The notes below the pieces were generated by a model. It had not been told where the DNA came from, did not search any database, and saw only the letters and a program-made list of their open reading frames with translations. This document shows, piece by piece, positions 11,010-24,394 of a stretch of DNA of 64,000 nucleotides. The position numbers and the translations under genes were made by a program. Origin of the DNA: Romanomermis culicivorax (taxonomy: Eukaryota > Nematoda > Enoplea > Mermithida > Mermithidae); the NCBI GenBank assembly GCA_963922205.1, contig CAWUHX010000010.1:1488001-1552000 (forward strand), in the 5' to 3' direction. How positions within the stretch are numbered: the first letter of the stretch is position 1; the number at the start of each line of letters is the position of its first letter.

Positions 11010-12728
11010 CTACAAAAACAGGGAACTTTGACTCATATCCTACATCAAAATCATGGAGGCCGGTTGGAAGTTGTTCGACCGACGGAACGCTTTTTATTTG
11101 AAATTCTAAAATCAATCATGTTATAGTTGATTCGATAGTCATGAGCAAGCTGTGTAAAGTAACACAAGTCGTTCTTCCCATCGGATCTCAATTATACATC
11201 AAAATTTGTATAAATGTACCTAGTAACGGTATGTCTGCTGATTTCAGCAACTGATGGAGCCTAAAACATGTAAATCTATTCAATCAGAAGATACTTCTGA
11301 GAACTGTAATATTGTTCATGCGATCAGTTGCTCATGTTTAATATTCTTTGAGATATTTGAGCCTGAATCTCGGCAAAGTTTGAACCGCTCCAGATTGGTA
11401 ACGGCATGAGATCCGTTCGCGGAGTAGGAGAGTAATTTTTAGATCTATAAATTATCGCGTAAATAGAACCCATTGAGAAAAACGACTTATGTGAAATTAT
11501 TCAGCCCCCTTCGGGCTATCGAATGCACTAGCTCGTCCTACACCGGAATTTCCACAGGAAAACGTTCCTACGGCATAAGAATTTTTTCGATAACTTTTTC
11601 GCGGGTTCTATGCAAAAATTTTCGTGAATTTTGGAAAGCAATACCTCGTGAACGAATTTTTCCTCAATTGCACTCGCATTTTCCATCACTTTATCTGTAA
11701 AATAAAATTAACCAAAGAAATGAGAAGAGTTCGGTACAGTCAAATGTACAAAAATAGAGAAATTTACAAACAGAGCAAAAAAGAAAAACGCAGATAAATT
11801 TCATAGATGCAAATAGAGAAAAGTAAAAATCAAACATACAAAAACTGAAAAATGAACAATTATGAACACAATAAATCAAAAATGGAAGTTAAATTTTTCG
11901 ATCGGAATCGTCGCCAATTTAAATTTTAATGTAAGCATCTCTTTTAAATTTACGATTATGTTCGCGGTCGTCAATTTCCAAAACAGTCGACCTTTGAGCA
12001 CCACTTTTTATCTGGCGGTTCATATTTTCGACGGCTTGCTGATAATCAACAAAATTTTTAAATACGAACCTGATAAAATATCGAATAATCAAGTAAAAAG
12101 GTAGGTATAAACCTAAAAATAGCTGAATTTAAGAATCAAACAAAAATACAAATTGCAACCGAAAATGAATGCTGTCTCAGCTAATGAAAAGCAGCTTTTT
12201 AACCCTGTTTGATACATATAAGGCTCGTGAGTTCATAGCAGTTAGAATTTCCAAAATGCACTCATTGTATAGTCACGACTTCAGCCAAAGCTTTTCGAAA
12301 TACGCTAAATTCACTCCTCGAAATCGTTTTCACAAGCTTGTAATCGAAATCCATAAATAAATCTTCAAGGCTGTCGTATTTCAATTTATCACATTCCGCG
12401 ACAATCGCAGCTTTTGCATACATAAATTCGCCCGTATCAGATTAGTTCGATACCGTTGATAAATCGCGAATTGAAACCGACAAAATTTGATTTAACGCTA
12501 GAGACTGCAAAGATGGTGAAGAATTAAGTTTTTGACCCAATTCGATGTCTTTTTTTTAGATTTTTCGATTTCATAAATATGCCGAAAAGATTTAATTAAG
12601 ATATTTCACTTTCTTTATCAACTCCAGAAAATTTTTCGGAACTAAAAAAAAACTTAAACGGAAAGAATTGATAGAAAAATGATTCACCAATAGAAAATTA
12701 CTGCCTTGCAACATTAGGTCGTAAAATG
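11010..12728. other. No gene recognised
   Basis: AT-rich sequence upstream of the methyltransferase exon at 11009. The missing first exon and promoter of that gene should lie here or beyond, but no short ATG exon with a convincing minus-strand donor stood out. Confidence 0.4.
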
Positions 12729-13280
12729 TATACATGTTACGGGGCCCCGAGGTCTACGGGGCGACCAGTGACGGATCCAGAAATTTTTTTCGGGGGGGGG
12801 GGGGACGGTTTAGAAAAAAACAATTAAAAAATTGTTTTTTAAAAAATTGTTCTTTGCCTTGAAAAACATGCCTACTGTGATAAAAACGTTGTTTTTTGAC
12901 ATTTCTCGACGTCCTACATCTTTCTGGCTCAATCCAAAAAAATCAACAAGTTTTCAAAAAAAAATTTCAAATTTGCCTATAGGTATACAGAAAAAATCGT
13001 ATTTCAAAAGTTCCTGGGGGGGGCCGCCCCCACCCCTAAATCCACACTTGGGGTGACGCAACTGTTTTGGGGCCGGTGGTCAATGATTCCCCAAAATTTG
13101 ACGGCGGAGGGATGTTGGCCCGGCAAACGGTTTAAAAAATAGTAATTTTTGTCTTACAAAACCGTAAAAATTTTATTCATGACGCGAAGCGTCGAGAAAA
13201 TTCACGTTTCGTCCATTTTTCGTTCAAAAATTGACATTTTTCATCAAAAAATCAACATCTTCTAATATTTTTCAGACCAA
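12729..13280. repeat. Dispersed MITE-like repeat, family A copy 3
   Basis: Starts near TACATGTTACGGGGCCCCGAGG and resembles 3112-3505, but holds an extra block around 12770-13070 with a G10-11 run, several poly-T tracts and GGGGGGGCCGCCCCCACCCC. Boundaries approximate. Confidence 0.45.
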
Positions 13281-14079
13281 AAGTATTGGTGACTTTCATA
13301 GCCTTCAAACGTGTGAACTTTTTTAATGCGTTTGCTGCAGTCGATAGATAAAACATCTGGCATAAAAATTGCAAAGTTTCAGCCACATTACTCAAATGTT
13401 GACTGACAAGAATCAAAAATACTAAACGTCGATGTTTTTGCAAATAACAAGAAAAAATCGACAGAAATCGATACGTTTTACAACCGAAAAAGTAAAATGG
13501 ATCTAACCCTAAGAACCATAGCTGAAAACTACAAGAGAGTCATTTTGGTGTGTCGTACTTTCTGTTTCACCAATAATTTTAATTGTTTTTCGAACTGGTC
13601 AATGACAGAATCGATTTTGTTTTGATTTTTCTTTTTTCCAGTTTCAAAACAAAAGCTCTTGATTTTGGCGAAAGTTTGCCCACATTGAAACAAGAAGTTG
13701 ACGATTTTGAATTACGTGTGAATTACAAATCTGGGTGGTTTTTAAAGTACTATTGTGTTTAAACAATTTTACAAAACTTTTTCACAATAGGACAACTTTT
13801 ACTTTGATTTCTTAACTTTTACTTTTTGAAAAATGACCATTATTACGAAATTTATGTTTGTGTAGAAACTATAAATGCTAGGAGCATAAAATTTAGCCAT
13901 TATAACAATGACAAACAGGGGAGCTTCATTCATTCGAAAGTTATAGAAGTCAGCACCAGCCGCCTTTTTTTGGCTCACATCGTATGTCTATCTGGAGCTA
14001 GTAATAATTTTATACCAATCATAATTTATTTATCAAAACAGATTGTTTTCAAATAATTAAAAGCATAATTAAGATTCTA

Positions 14080-14660
14080 GATTTTGATATTCTATAACGT
14101 TGGAGAATAAATCTTTTCGGTATCTTTTTCTTGGAGGATGAAAGGAATTTATGAGTGAATTTAATGAGTCGGGCAACCTGAAATTCAAAAATTAGGCAAG
14201 CAACCAACAATGCGGATTCTTCAGCCAGCAATAACTTTCGATACTTTTCCATGCTGACGATGCATTAACCATTTTCCAAATAAGAAAAGTTTATGTTCAT
14301 AAAAGCAGAAAATTCCAAAGGACCACAAAACGATGTGAAAATAGTTGTGAAAAATCTTGATTTCCGTCAAATACGTCAAAAAACAGTACAAGGTCAAAAC
14401 ATTTATCCATAACATGTTGATGTTTAAAAGCAATTAGCATATAGCCTAGACTGACATTTCCTAAACGCGCAACAGAAATAGAGGCAAGAATTATAAATGA
14501 CTTGAAATCCGGCGCGCATAAAAATGCATCTCCGGACAGGAAACATTATAACCCAATCGAATGGGCCGTTAGACTTTCGGTTGGACTGTGCAATTTGCTG
14601 AAAAAATTTGGTTTGCACAACATGGAATTTGCTTGTTGTGTGCAAAGAAAACCCAGGGAC
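14080..14660 (+). repeat. Dispersed repeat family C, copy 2
   Basis: Shares the order of landmarks in 4740-5820: a TGTTGATGTTTAAAAGC segment near 14415, GGCGCGCATAAAAATGCATCTCCGG near 14512, and GGTTGGACTGTGCAA near 14580. No coding capacity recognised. Confidence 0.5.
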
Positions 14661-16328
14661 TAGTGTATTCTGGGCCTTGGTTTAAAAATTTTTGAGACTT
14701 TATATGTTAATTGGCACAAATTTTATGACTGGTCAAAGACTCTGTTTTCTTCATTTTCAGGCCTTTTAGGGCCAGAAATGCAAAATTCTACCCGTCTTTT
14801 AACCGAAGTTTTATTCGCAATTTTATCCACGATTTTACCTGTTATCAACGATTTTACCAATGTTTAACTTGGAAATCTACCCGAATTTTTTACTTTTCGT
14901 ATCACAGAACAAGGGGGAGTGGCGGGTTACCCAACCCTACATATTTATAATGTTTTCTTTTTTTATTCCATACAATTAACAATGTAAGAAACGGCCGGCA
15001 CTTGGTGGCCCACGAACGACACATATTTTACAATAGAAATTTATGAAGAAAAATAGAAAACAAAACCAAATAATTTGATTCTATTTAACATTATCACTAC
15101 CTGAAAAAAATCTCAATTAATTGTATTGCAGTTTGCACATCAACTTTGGATTTTTAATGCTCCAAGAAAATTAATTTCTTTTCCAAATGAATAAAATCCA
15201 AAATTGAAAGGATTCATGACAAAAAAAGCACATACATAAAATAAATTACAGTACCCAAGTACTGTTTTCGAACATTTATCCTGGGGAAAATTACTCTTAG
15301 GTATTAATGTTCAAAACTGCACACATTGGCAAAAGTTAGCGTGATTTAAATAATGAACGATAAGAAAAATTAATAAACAAGATCAATATTTGAAGTAAGC
15401 GGCCTATAGGTTTAGTACTATCTTATACATACTCTTCTTACAAAAGAAGGATTCAAAAGTTTTTTGGTCTTAAATTTCAGATTTCCTCACAATCAATACG
15501 TGTGAATTTTTCATAAAAATTTCCCATAGATCTTTGGATTCATTTTTCTTCTCATAAAATATTCTTGACTGCCAAATACTTTGTTGAGAAGTACAAATGA
15601 TCTAGTTTAACACCACGATTTTATCCCGACTAGCAGATCTATATAGGCTTCACACCAAAAATGAAATTTTCAATATTCATATTTAGATCCTTGTCTATGC
15701 CCTCCAGGGCAAAAGCAATTTTAATCCAAAAAACTGTTATTCTAGGACATAGGGCAAAAACATAATACACATCTTCTCTTTTCAATCTCTCTTCACTAAA
15801 AAATTCGCATCAAAATTGGGATCCATGCGATTTATTTTTGATCTGCTCAGCAGAAACCTGTGGACAATCTTAATTAATCTTAAGAATAATATAAATAGTG
15901 AAAATGAAAATCTAACATTTCTCCCATATCCATCTGAAAATTTCACTGGACTGCAAGTTAATAACTCTAGAATTGTCTTCCTAGGTAGTCTAAATTTATG
16001 TTCTCAATATTCAGTAATTTTTGTTTGGTGCTTTTGTACAATTTTGTCAAGAATTATAAAATAACAAACTTTTGAGAAACATTATCAAAATGAAGATTTC
16101 TCCCTCCTATTTCAAAGATATTACTATGTAAGAACTGAACCTTGGTGTCTATCGCAGCAGCTCTGATCCTCTTATATAACTCAGGGACTTGCATTCTTGC
16201 TAACTGTATTCTTCACTTATCTTTTACTTTATCTGGGGAGAAAAAAACTAATATCAAGATTCTTTTTTTATCTTTATTAGCAGCATCAAATTCATTGCTT
16301 TAATTTTTGCAATTATATCGAACATACC
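14661..16328. other. No gene recognised
   Basis: AT-rich sequence with short open frames of no recognised family. I see no RNA gene and no clear transposon termini. Confidence 0.45.
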
Positions 16329-17444
16329 CAGGCCCGTAACTAGGGGGGAATAGGGGGAATTCCCAACCCTGAAATGAAATCCGAAAAAATTTTTAGCGTA
16401 TCTGATCAAGCGCATGTATGTGAACAAGTGACTACTTGGCACCTGTGAATTTTTTTTCTATCCCTTTATTGAATCATAAAAATGAAGGGTTAAGGGTACA
16501 AATATTATATTTTATAATAAAATTTGCATGTCTAACAGTGTAATGCATTTGTTGAATATTGATTGACTTTCATTTTGCTGTTTCCTACATAATATTACGC
16601 TTTTTCTTGCTGTACGTATTTTATACTTTGCGTTGGATGTATAGTAGGGGTTGAGGTTTATGAAAATTTTTTCGGGATTGTTTCAACTTTCGAATCTAAT
16701 ACAATATGAAGCGTATCACTAGCTATTTTACATCTTCAAATTTAAACAACAAACGTCAATGTGTAGCATCAAATTCAGCTTCTTCGCGTGAATTTAGTGC
16801 TGCGAATGATTCTCAAAAACCTTCAGAATCAGAAAAAAATGTTTGATTCGTGAGGTGTTTTTGGGCTTTCAGAATGTTTCTGAAACTACCGGTAAATGAG
16901 CTGTGATTTAAATATTATTGAAGTTTCAAAGAGCATTACAAAATTTTAGGCGAAACCCTTTGTTTGAAAATTGTTGACATGTTAGAAGAAACTGGCATTG
17001 AACTGAGTAGCCTAATCGGACAGGGATATGATGGAGCAGCAAATATGGCTGGTCACAAAAAGGGTATTGAAATGTAATACATAAAGTTAAGAAGTACATA
17101 ATTTAATAACCAAGAAATTTTTCCCAAACGTTCAGTCACGAATGAAACAAATGTACCCTTTTTGAATAGATTTTATTAGTTGTTTAGTGCCAATAAATTT
17201 TGATCATGAGTTTTCTCAATTATGTATGTTAAATATAGCATTTTAGGAAATTTTTTGAGCACTAACAGTGCTAAAAATTAATTTTTTCTGGGCTTCGCCC
17301 CAGACCCCACCAGGGGGCGCTTAAGCGCGCCACCCTGGACCCCTCAGCACACTGGTTGGTCGCTGTGCTACCTCCATTCGCGTTTTGAGTAAGTCAAAAC
17401 ATTTTGGTGATTCCCCCTGAAAAAAATTCCTAGTTACGGGCCTG
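16329..17444. mobile_element. Internally deleted hAT element (ZMYM1-like transposase family)
   Basis: Ends are CAGGCCCGTAACTAGG and CCTAGTTACGGGCCTG, a 16-bp terminal inverted repeat. Flanks AACATACC (16321-16328) and AATATACC (17445-17452) form an 8-bp duplication with one difference. Inside are two scraps of a hAT transposase: a start region KRITSYF at 16706, and a segment at about 16952-17074 with GIELSSLIGQGYDGAANMAG, characteristic of the ZMYM1-like/TTF-zinc-finger hAT proteins. Most of the gene is deleted, so the copy is non-autonomous. Confidence 0.8.
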
Positions 17445-17932
17445 AATATACCTATACCTGTTGCTGGGGGTAATTTTAGCTTCTCAGTTGCTACCAGATT
17501 CATATTAGAACTATTTGACCACATAAACCTTGCGGCAAATTTTTCAATGTATTCAACAAAATCAGGCTTTATATCACAAACAAGGCTGAATACTAAAGTT
17601 AAGACAAAAAAATATGTATCAATAATTTTTCTTCTTTCAATGCGTTAATATTTTCATCTTGTTCAGCTGCCTGCTTATTGAAATAGATCTCATAGATTCT
17701 CATCTTTTCAACTTAAAAATTTTAATATTCGTGTAGAATATTTTCTCCTATCTCACCAATGCAAAGAATTTTAGTCCTTTGCTTTTTCAAAGTAGCCCCA
17801 CAGCCTATTCTAAACATTTAATACACATCAAAATTCTTCTTGATTGACTCATAATCTTTCAAGTAAAAATTTGTATAATCAGCATAACCGTTCATCTTAA
17901 ATTGTATCCCTATGACTTGTAATCCTTTTAAT

Positions 17933-20900
17933 TAGGGCTGTTTCGATCAGAGAATTTTAGTAATTTCGAGTTCGAGTTTGGTCTTTGCTTTTCCGAGTTC
18001 GAGTTCGAGTTTAAAAATTGTTCGGAGTTGAGTTCGAGTAATTCACTATTGTATATAAGCGTTCATTTTGTTACATAAATGCCAGCCAATATTATTATGC
18101 ACCTGGTCTGGTACAACTGAACTACATAGAACTGTTTAGCATATGTCATAGTTACTAAAGTATAGAATTTTATGCAGTCACTATTTGTGTTATACTTGCA
18201 GGTTGAAGCAGATCGTATTTTTTAATTGAATGCATTATCTTGTATTACCACACCAATTATACGTTTTATCTATTTAAGCAATATTTGACTTGACATCATT
18301 AATAAAATGCCTAGAAAAAGTATTATTTGGGATGGCTTTGAAGAAACGAATGGCAATATAGCAAAGTGCAATTTTTGCAGTATGAAGCTCGCCCAATCGT
18401 CTTGTTCACCTACAACTGCCCTATGGCGTCACTTGGAAGTCAAGCATCCAGAAGAATACAAACGATTGAGTTCCAAGGTGGCAGATGAAAAAAAAGTACA
18501 GTCACACCAGTGGAAATTTTAATTTTGTTCTAAAACCAATCAATTTAACTTCAAAGCTCGTTTTTCTGAAATGGAACATTTGAAGAAAAAGATACAAATG
18601 GAAATGAAAAGCCAAAAAACTTCAGATGAGGCGTTTCAGCCAGTGAGTTTCATAGTTTATTGAAAAAATTCATTTGCAATTTGGATAATTTTCAGATTAA
18701 AAAAATGGATCAACAGTGATGCTCCTTCCAAAAAAATTGATAGAAAAATAGCTGAAATGATAATTTTAGACGATCTACCATTCAGCCACGTAGAAGACAT
18801 TGGTTTCATGGCCCTTATGAAGGAAGTAAGACAAGAAATATGAATCAAGTTTTTGTTTAAGTTGGTGTGTGCCAATTATCTATATACTTATGTAGAGAAC
18901 TGTTATATACTATGCTTTCTTCAGATTATTCCTTCATATAACTTAAAATCGCGCTGCTTCTACACAGAAAAAGTAGATGAAGTATATATGAAATTGTGAG
19001 GAAAAGTTAAATTAGAAATTCAAACTTTCATCTATAACGGAGTATCTTTCACAACTGATATTTGATCGAATCTGACGGAATTGCTGTTAAGGTAAATATG
19101 CATTACATCTATTCAAGTATATAGCTTATTTTTTGGCGATTAAATCAATCATTGCGTTTACCTTTTCTATTTTTAGCTTGACCTTGCATGGAATTAATGA
19201 CGATTTTGAAAGAGTTCAATTTGTGTTGCACGCACAATTACTTTCTGATGAAAGACACACTGCTGAAAATTTAAACCATCGTTTTGAAGAAATGTTAGAG
19301 AATTGGAACATAGATGAAACGAAAGTAAGATTATAAGTTCATTGTTATCATTCCTATTGCAATCTAAATACTAGATTAGTGAAGTTAATTAATATCATCA
19401 GGTTCACATGGTGCTATGTGATGGTGGAACTAACATAAAAGCATTGGGTTTATCAGATTTACAAAGTGCTAACTGCAGTGCTCATCAAATCAATCTTATT
19501 GTTCAAGAAGGTAGGTGAAACAAAATAAGCAGGCAGGTTACCCATATTGTTGTCATTTTTTGCTGTTGTACATCAACTAATATATTTTTTATTTACAGCT
19601 CTTAAAGCCCAACAAAGCATCAAAAGTAGCCTTGAGACATGCAGAAAAATTGCTAGGCATTTCAACCATAGTGATCCTGCGCGAAAGAAACTAGAAGAAA
19701 TTCAGAAACATTTGGACAACAACAAACAATGGCTAAGAATTATCCAAGTATAATAAAATCCACACTCACGTGTACATACATAATAAGTTATCAACTACTT
19801 TTAGGAATCAGTGACATGCTGGAATTCTTGTCTTGCAATGGTGCATCATATTCATGAACTAAGAGAGGCAATTACATTGTACTCGGTGGAACAAAATTTA
19901 GTCGAATGGTCAGGTATATCCTGGAGTAACTTGGAAAAATTGATCATTGCCTTACAACCTTTTGAAGAAGCAACAGAAATGGTATGTAAAATTTATCATA
20001 AGAATTTCTCTATTCATATACTCGAGTTGTGCATGTTAAGAATCAGGATGAAATTATTTTGAAAAATGATTTTCATTTGTTAAGTTAATTAAATCTAATT
20101 TTAAATTTTTGTAGCTCAGCGCTAATAAATTGTCGATTGCTGATGTTTTGTATATCAGACACTTGCTGAAAAAATGTTTCGAAAAGGATTCAAGTGGCAG
20201 AGAATTTGGATTCGATACAATGATGGATGTCATTGGGAATGGAATCACCAATCGATTTAGCAGTTTGGAAACTAATCTGTACGTTTCTCATAATGTCATT
20301 TGCAGGTCACTGCAGATCAAATATTTTGGCATTTATGAAAATTAATGTCTTTCAGATATTATGCTACTGCCACATTTTTACACCCTCGCTATAAAACGAA
20401 ATATTTTGAACGCATTGATACGGAAAAATGTGTTGTCCAAAAATTGGAACAATTTTGCCCCGAAAATATACCGGAATGCTTGGAACCAGGACAAAAAAAG
20501 AAAAAAGAACAGTTGAAAGTTTGAAAAAACTGAAACTGAAAGATTTCGAAATGGTGAATGAATCTAGTGAAAGTGAATCTGAAAATGCAGGCAATTTGGG
20601 ATCATTGCAAAAAGTTAGAAAAAGACATTTCTTTGAAAATACTCGCATTGCAGACAATTACATGGTTAAATTTGAATTTTCAATTATAGGAATTGGAAGC
20701 TTACAAGTCTATGAAAAAACAATCAAGTGATGATTATGAGTTACAATGGTGGAAAACAAACAAAAATACATTCCCATTGTTGTCCAAAGCAACAAAATTG
20801 TTCCTATCACCTCCTTCAACAAGTGTAGCATCAGAACATCTCTTTAGCAATGCTGGTCTGATATATCAACCTACTCCCAATTGTTTATCAGGCGATCGAG

Positions 20901-21221
20901 CAGAACATCTATTGTTTTGCAAGTTGAATTTGATTGAAACAAAATTCAAGCATTGATTCATTGATAATGAAAAATGTGGTTTGTTAGATGAATAAAATCT
21001 TTGGGAAATTATGTTACTTATGACATATCTTTATCTTAAACACTAAGCAGGATTTCTTAATTCCATTATATTTTAAAGTTTAAACTCAAAAAGAACTCGA
21101 AATAATAGTTGAAAAAAATCGAGTTCCAGTTTAAGTTTGAGTTTTAAATTTCCAAGTTTTCGAGTTCGAGTTGCCAAAATTGTCGAGTTTTAATCAAGTT
21201 CGAGTACTCGAAACAGCCCTA
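17933..21221 (+). mobile_element. hAT transposon with BED-finger transposase remnant
   Basis: Left end TAGGGCTGTTTCGA and right end TCGAAACAGCCCTA are inverted repeats. Flanks CTTTTAAT (17925-17932) and CTTTTTAT (21222-21229) give an 8-bp target duplication with one mismatch. Subterminal regions on both sides carry runs of TTCGAGTTCGAGTT, probably transposase binding sites. The 3.3-kb interior encodes a multi-exon transposase on the plus strand, now broken. Confidence 0.88.
18307..20956 (+). pseudogene. hAT transposase, BED zinc finger plus hAT dimerisation domain, inactivated
   Basis: The start at 18307 encodes a BED finger (W-DGF, CNFC, TTALWRHLEVKH). Exon-like pieces separated by short GT-AG introns follow: RLKKWINSDAP-type segment (18690 on), FYTEKVDEVYMKL, SLTLHGINDDFE, HTAENLNHRFEEML, VLCDGGTNIKALG, NCSAHQINLIVQE, a TCWNS motif where the family has TRWNS, and a C-terminal dimerisation block (20693-20956) with WWKTNKNTFP, LSPPSTSVASEHLFSNAG and LLFCKLNL. 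In-frame TGA codons at 18997-18999 and 19063-19065 interrupt the catalytic part; the second replaces the tryptophan expected after TTDI. The protein cannot be made intact from this copy. Confidence 0.82.
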
Positions 21222-21509
21222 CTTTTTATTTCACTATTTTTTCTTATAGGTCCTTGCATACTGTCTCTGGTACAAAGACATAAATCAATGGTGATAAAGG
21301 ACAACTTTGCCTTATACCTCTGCTTATATATATATTAAATGGAAGTTTCATGGCCATTCATCAATAATGATGATTGCAACTACTCTAATTTAAAAATTAT
21401 TGTTATCCATTGTATGAATTTTGGATCAAATATACACTCCCATCCAACAGTGTCAAATTTCCTTTATATATCTGAGATATAATACCATGCAATACATTAA
21501 AAATTTTGG

Positions 21510-23110
21510 TTGCACAGATAAATTTTTGGTTGCTCACTCTAAAATCAATAACAACAACAATAAATTTGCTCAATTTTGTCTAAAAAACCATCGAAAACTA
21601 GTTTTCTTATATTTCCTTCGATGCAGGGTTTTTTATTTTTGCACACACCAACTGAATTTCGGACTGTGCAACTAAGTTTTTACCCCATAGCTGCACAGTG
21701 CATTTTGAAGCCTGATGGTCCTTACGATTAGTTTGTAGGTTTTCTTGTCTGGAGATGCATTTTTAGGCGTTTTAGAATAGGAAATACTGAAATTTTTGGC
21801 ACTTCGCGCCGGGGATTCAAAATAATTTATTATTTTATCAGTTCTAAAGCCCAGTTAGAAAATGTTGTGCCAGTTCATGCTCATTGCATTTAAACATAAA
21901 CATATTTTGGATAAATGTTTGATCCTGTTCTGTTTTTTGATGTATAATTGACAAAATGATAAAGAACTTTTTTGATTTATTTCCATCAAATCTTTTTGCA
22001 GCCCTTAACATATTTGATCCTTCGTTAGTGAATAAGTGTTGAACAGATTTTTTCCCCGAGTTCTAGAATAACAAAATACAATTTTTTGGCCCCTGTACCA
22101 ACGAATTCATGATATTGAAATCTGAGATCAAATGCTGTGCTTTTTTTGATTTATGATCATGATTCAGTAAAAGTATTCAGTAAAATTGAGGAAAAATATT
22201 CGACCTCTTTGATGAATGGCGTGAAGACCACGATTGATAATCCATAGTTAGTTGCAGTGGACAGAGCTGAAAAAATGAATTTTCCGAGGTCTTTGAAGTA
22301 TCAAAATCAGTATTTTTTCGGTGCACCGCTTCGAACAAAGTATTAGAGCCAGCCTTTTCAATTTTTCCCTTGAATTCAGGAAATTCATGTTTGAAAGTCT
22401 AAAATTGATACCAATTCAATGATAATAAAAAACTACCTTTTCATTGTTTTTTGATAAAATTTTTGAATTTAGCAATCTTGGAGAAAGCAACTGAAAAATT
22501 TTCTGTGCAACCAAATGTTGACAAAAGTTGCACACAGCAACCTACCTTGTGCAAAAATAAAAAAGCCTGCTTCGATGCACGTCAGTTTTAGACTTTCAAA
22601 ACCCAATTTTCCGAGTTTTTCAAAGAAAATGAAAAGATTAGTATGACCAGACTAGAGTAATTTGTTCGACGCGTAGCGCAGAAATTTTTTTCTGAATTTC
22701 AATATTCTAGAATGTTGGAAAGTGAATCTTTCCAGCTTCTATTTCCCAGACAGAAGGTTTGATTTCAGAGTGAATTTAATGAGTTTTCAGTCGGACAAAC
22801 TAAAATTCTAAAACTATGCCACTGACTAAGAATTTAGATATTTCAACTGGCAAGAATTTATAGCATTGTCTCACACTCGAAATGTTTTAATCACATGGAA
22901 GTCAAAATTTCTATGAAGATCACAAAAAGATTTTGGGAAAATGGCCAAGAAAGAGGTTAGTTTTCATCAAATTCATCAAAAAACAATACAGGATCAAACA
23001 GTTATCCATAATATGTTGATAATTTGAATCTATAAGCACTAACTAGAATGACACTTTCTAACCCCGCACTAGATTAATATAGAAAATTATAAATGAATCG
23101 GAACCCGGCG
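21510..23110. repeat. Dispersed repeat family C, inverted pair (copies 3 and 4)
   Basis: Copy 3 (about 21510-21990) is in reverse orientation and copy 4 (about 22150-23110) in forward orientation relative to 4740-5820. Landmarks are GGCACTTCGCGCC at 21798, AACATATTTTGGATAAATGTTTGATCCTG near 21900 and its complement near 22985, and GAACCCGGCGCAAAGC near 23103. A TTTGTACATGTACAAA palindrome follows at about 23200 and another at 24310. Confidence 0.5.
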
Positions 23111-23229
23111 CAAAGCAGCATTTTTTTGTGCACGGACATTTGTGACAATTGGCACAAGAGGTCAGGTTTTTTTGTACATGACCCACCCATTTGTACATGT
23201 ACAAACAGCAGGGAATATTTCATTTAAAC

Positions 23230-24015
23230 AATTTCTACATAGCAAAAATACATAAATTAAGTAACCTGTGTTCCTCTATGTCATGGCCAAAGACTAATAA
23301 CCAAATCAGTGTAATGTTCAAGTTTTATTTATAACTCAAAAAATGCCCTTAATTCATTAAAATTTAGAAAAAAATTGAAATTTTCGAGTTTCAATTCTAA
23401 TTTACAAGCATTGTGGAACAAATTTTGTAGAAAACTATCCAATAGCATAATGACTTTGCATTAGATGATGAATTGATGGATAAGTCCTCTATGATGAGAA
23501 ATGAAAGGTCAAAAAAGATGTCAATGTTTCAGGCGGGAAGCGCAGGAAAAATTTTTTGTGTATTAAGATTTGGGGACGCTGGAAAATGAATTTTCCAAAC
23601 ATTTATTTCAAGAATTAGATTCAAATTTAGTGTTCAAAGGTCGTAAATTTTAGAATTTTATCATTTTAAAAATTTTGAAAACAGTAATCTATTCATCAAC
23701 TCTCATGACCTTGGCCGAAGAGTGGAAGAGTAGAAATTTCCGTAGGCTACTTCCATGAAGCTTTCGAACTGATTTTATGTTAAGAAAGGAAAATTCACTT
23801 TGAAACGTTTAGAGACTTGAGGTATTGATCTTCCTCAAAAAATGTTTCAAGGAAAAACTATGAATCTTCATCAAATATCAAGATAAAATATCGAAGATTA
23901 CCACTTTAAAAATAGGATAATACGTTTGAGATGATGAAAACTATTATACATTAAATGTAGGTGAAGGTAGACATTATGAAAGTTGCGTCTGAGCTAGGTA
24001 ATACATTATTAAAGA
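23230..24015. other. No gene recognised
   Basis: AT-rich, no domain, RNA gene or element end that I can support. Confidence 0.4.
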
Positions 24016-24023
24016 TTATTAAA

Positions 24024-24203
24024 CAGAGGTCCCCAAGGTCAGATTGTTCAGGTAGGGGTAAAATTAAAAATTTGCGGGGGTAGTATAGCTAAATGTCCAC
24101 TAAACACGTCACTTTGTCTCAAAATTAGGCATCCAGTGATCGATTTTAAGAACTTTAGGTAGGGGTAATACCCCCCTCATACCCCTCCCCATGGGGCACT
24201 CTG
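24024..24203. mobile_element. hAT MITE, 180 bp, perfect 8-bp duplication
   Basis: Starts CAGAGGTCCCCAAGG and ends CCATGGGGCACTCTG. Flanked on both sides by TTATTAAA (24016-24023 and 24204-24211). The ends correspond to those of the longer element at 24705-25514, so it is a deletion derivative of the same family. Confidence 0.85.
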
Positions 24204-24394
24204 TTATTAAAGATGATAAATTTTGAGATTATGAACTTCTAAAATGCACCAAAATGCATATTTTCTGCACCTTATCCCCAAAATTTTCTTCCCTAAATGG
24301 GAAAGAGCCGTTTGTACATGTACAAATGACTATTCCAATTTCGTTTGTCCCAAAAAACTTTTATTTGCCTCCGGCAAAAAAAAGGCTGCAAAAG

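Noticed and set aside
20428-20730. Independent 100-residue lysine-rich gene
   Set aside because: It is an internal part of the hAT transposase remnant between its catalytic and dimerisation regions.
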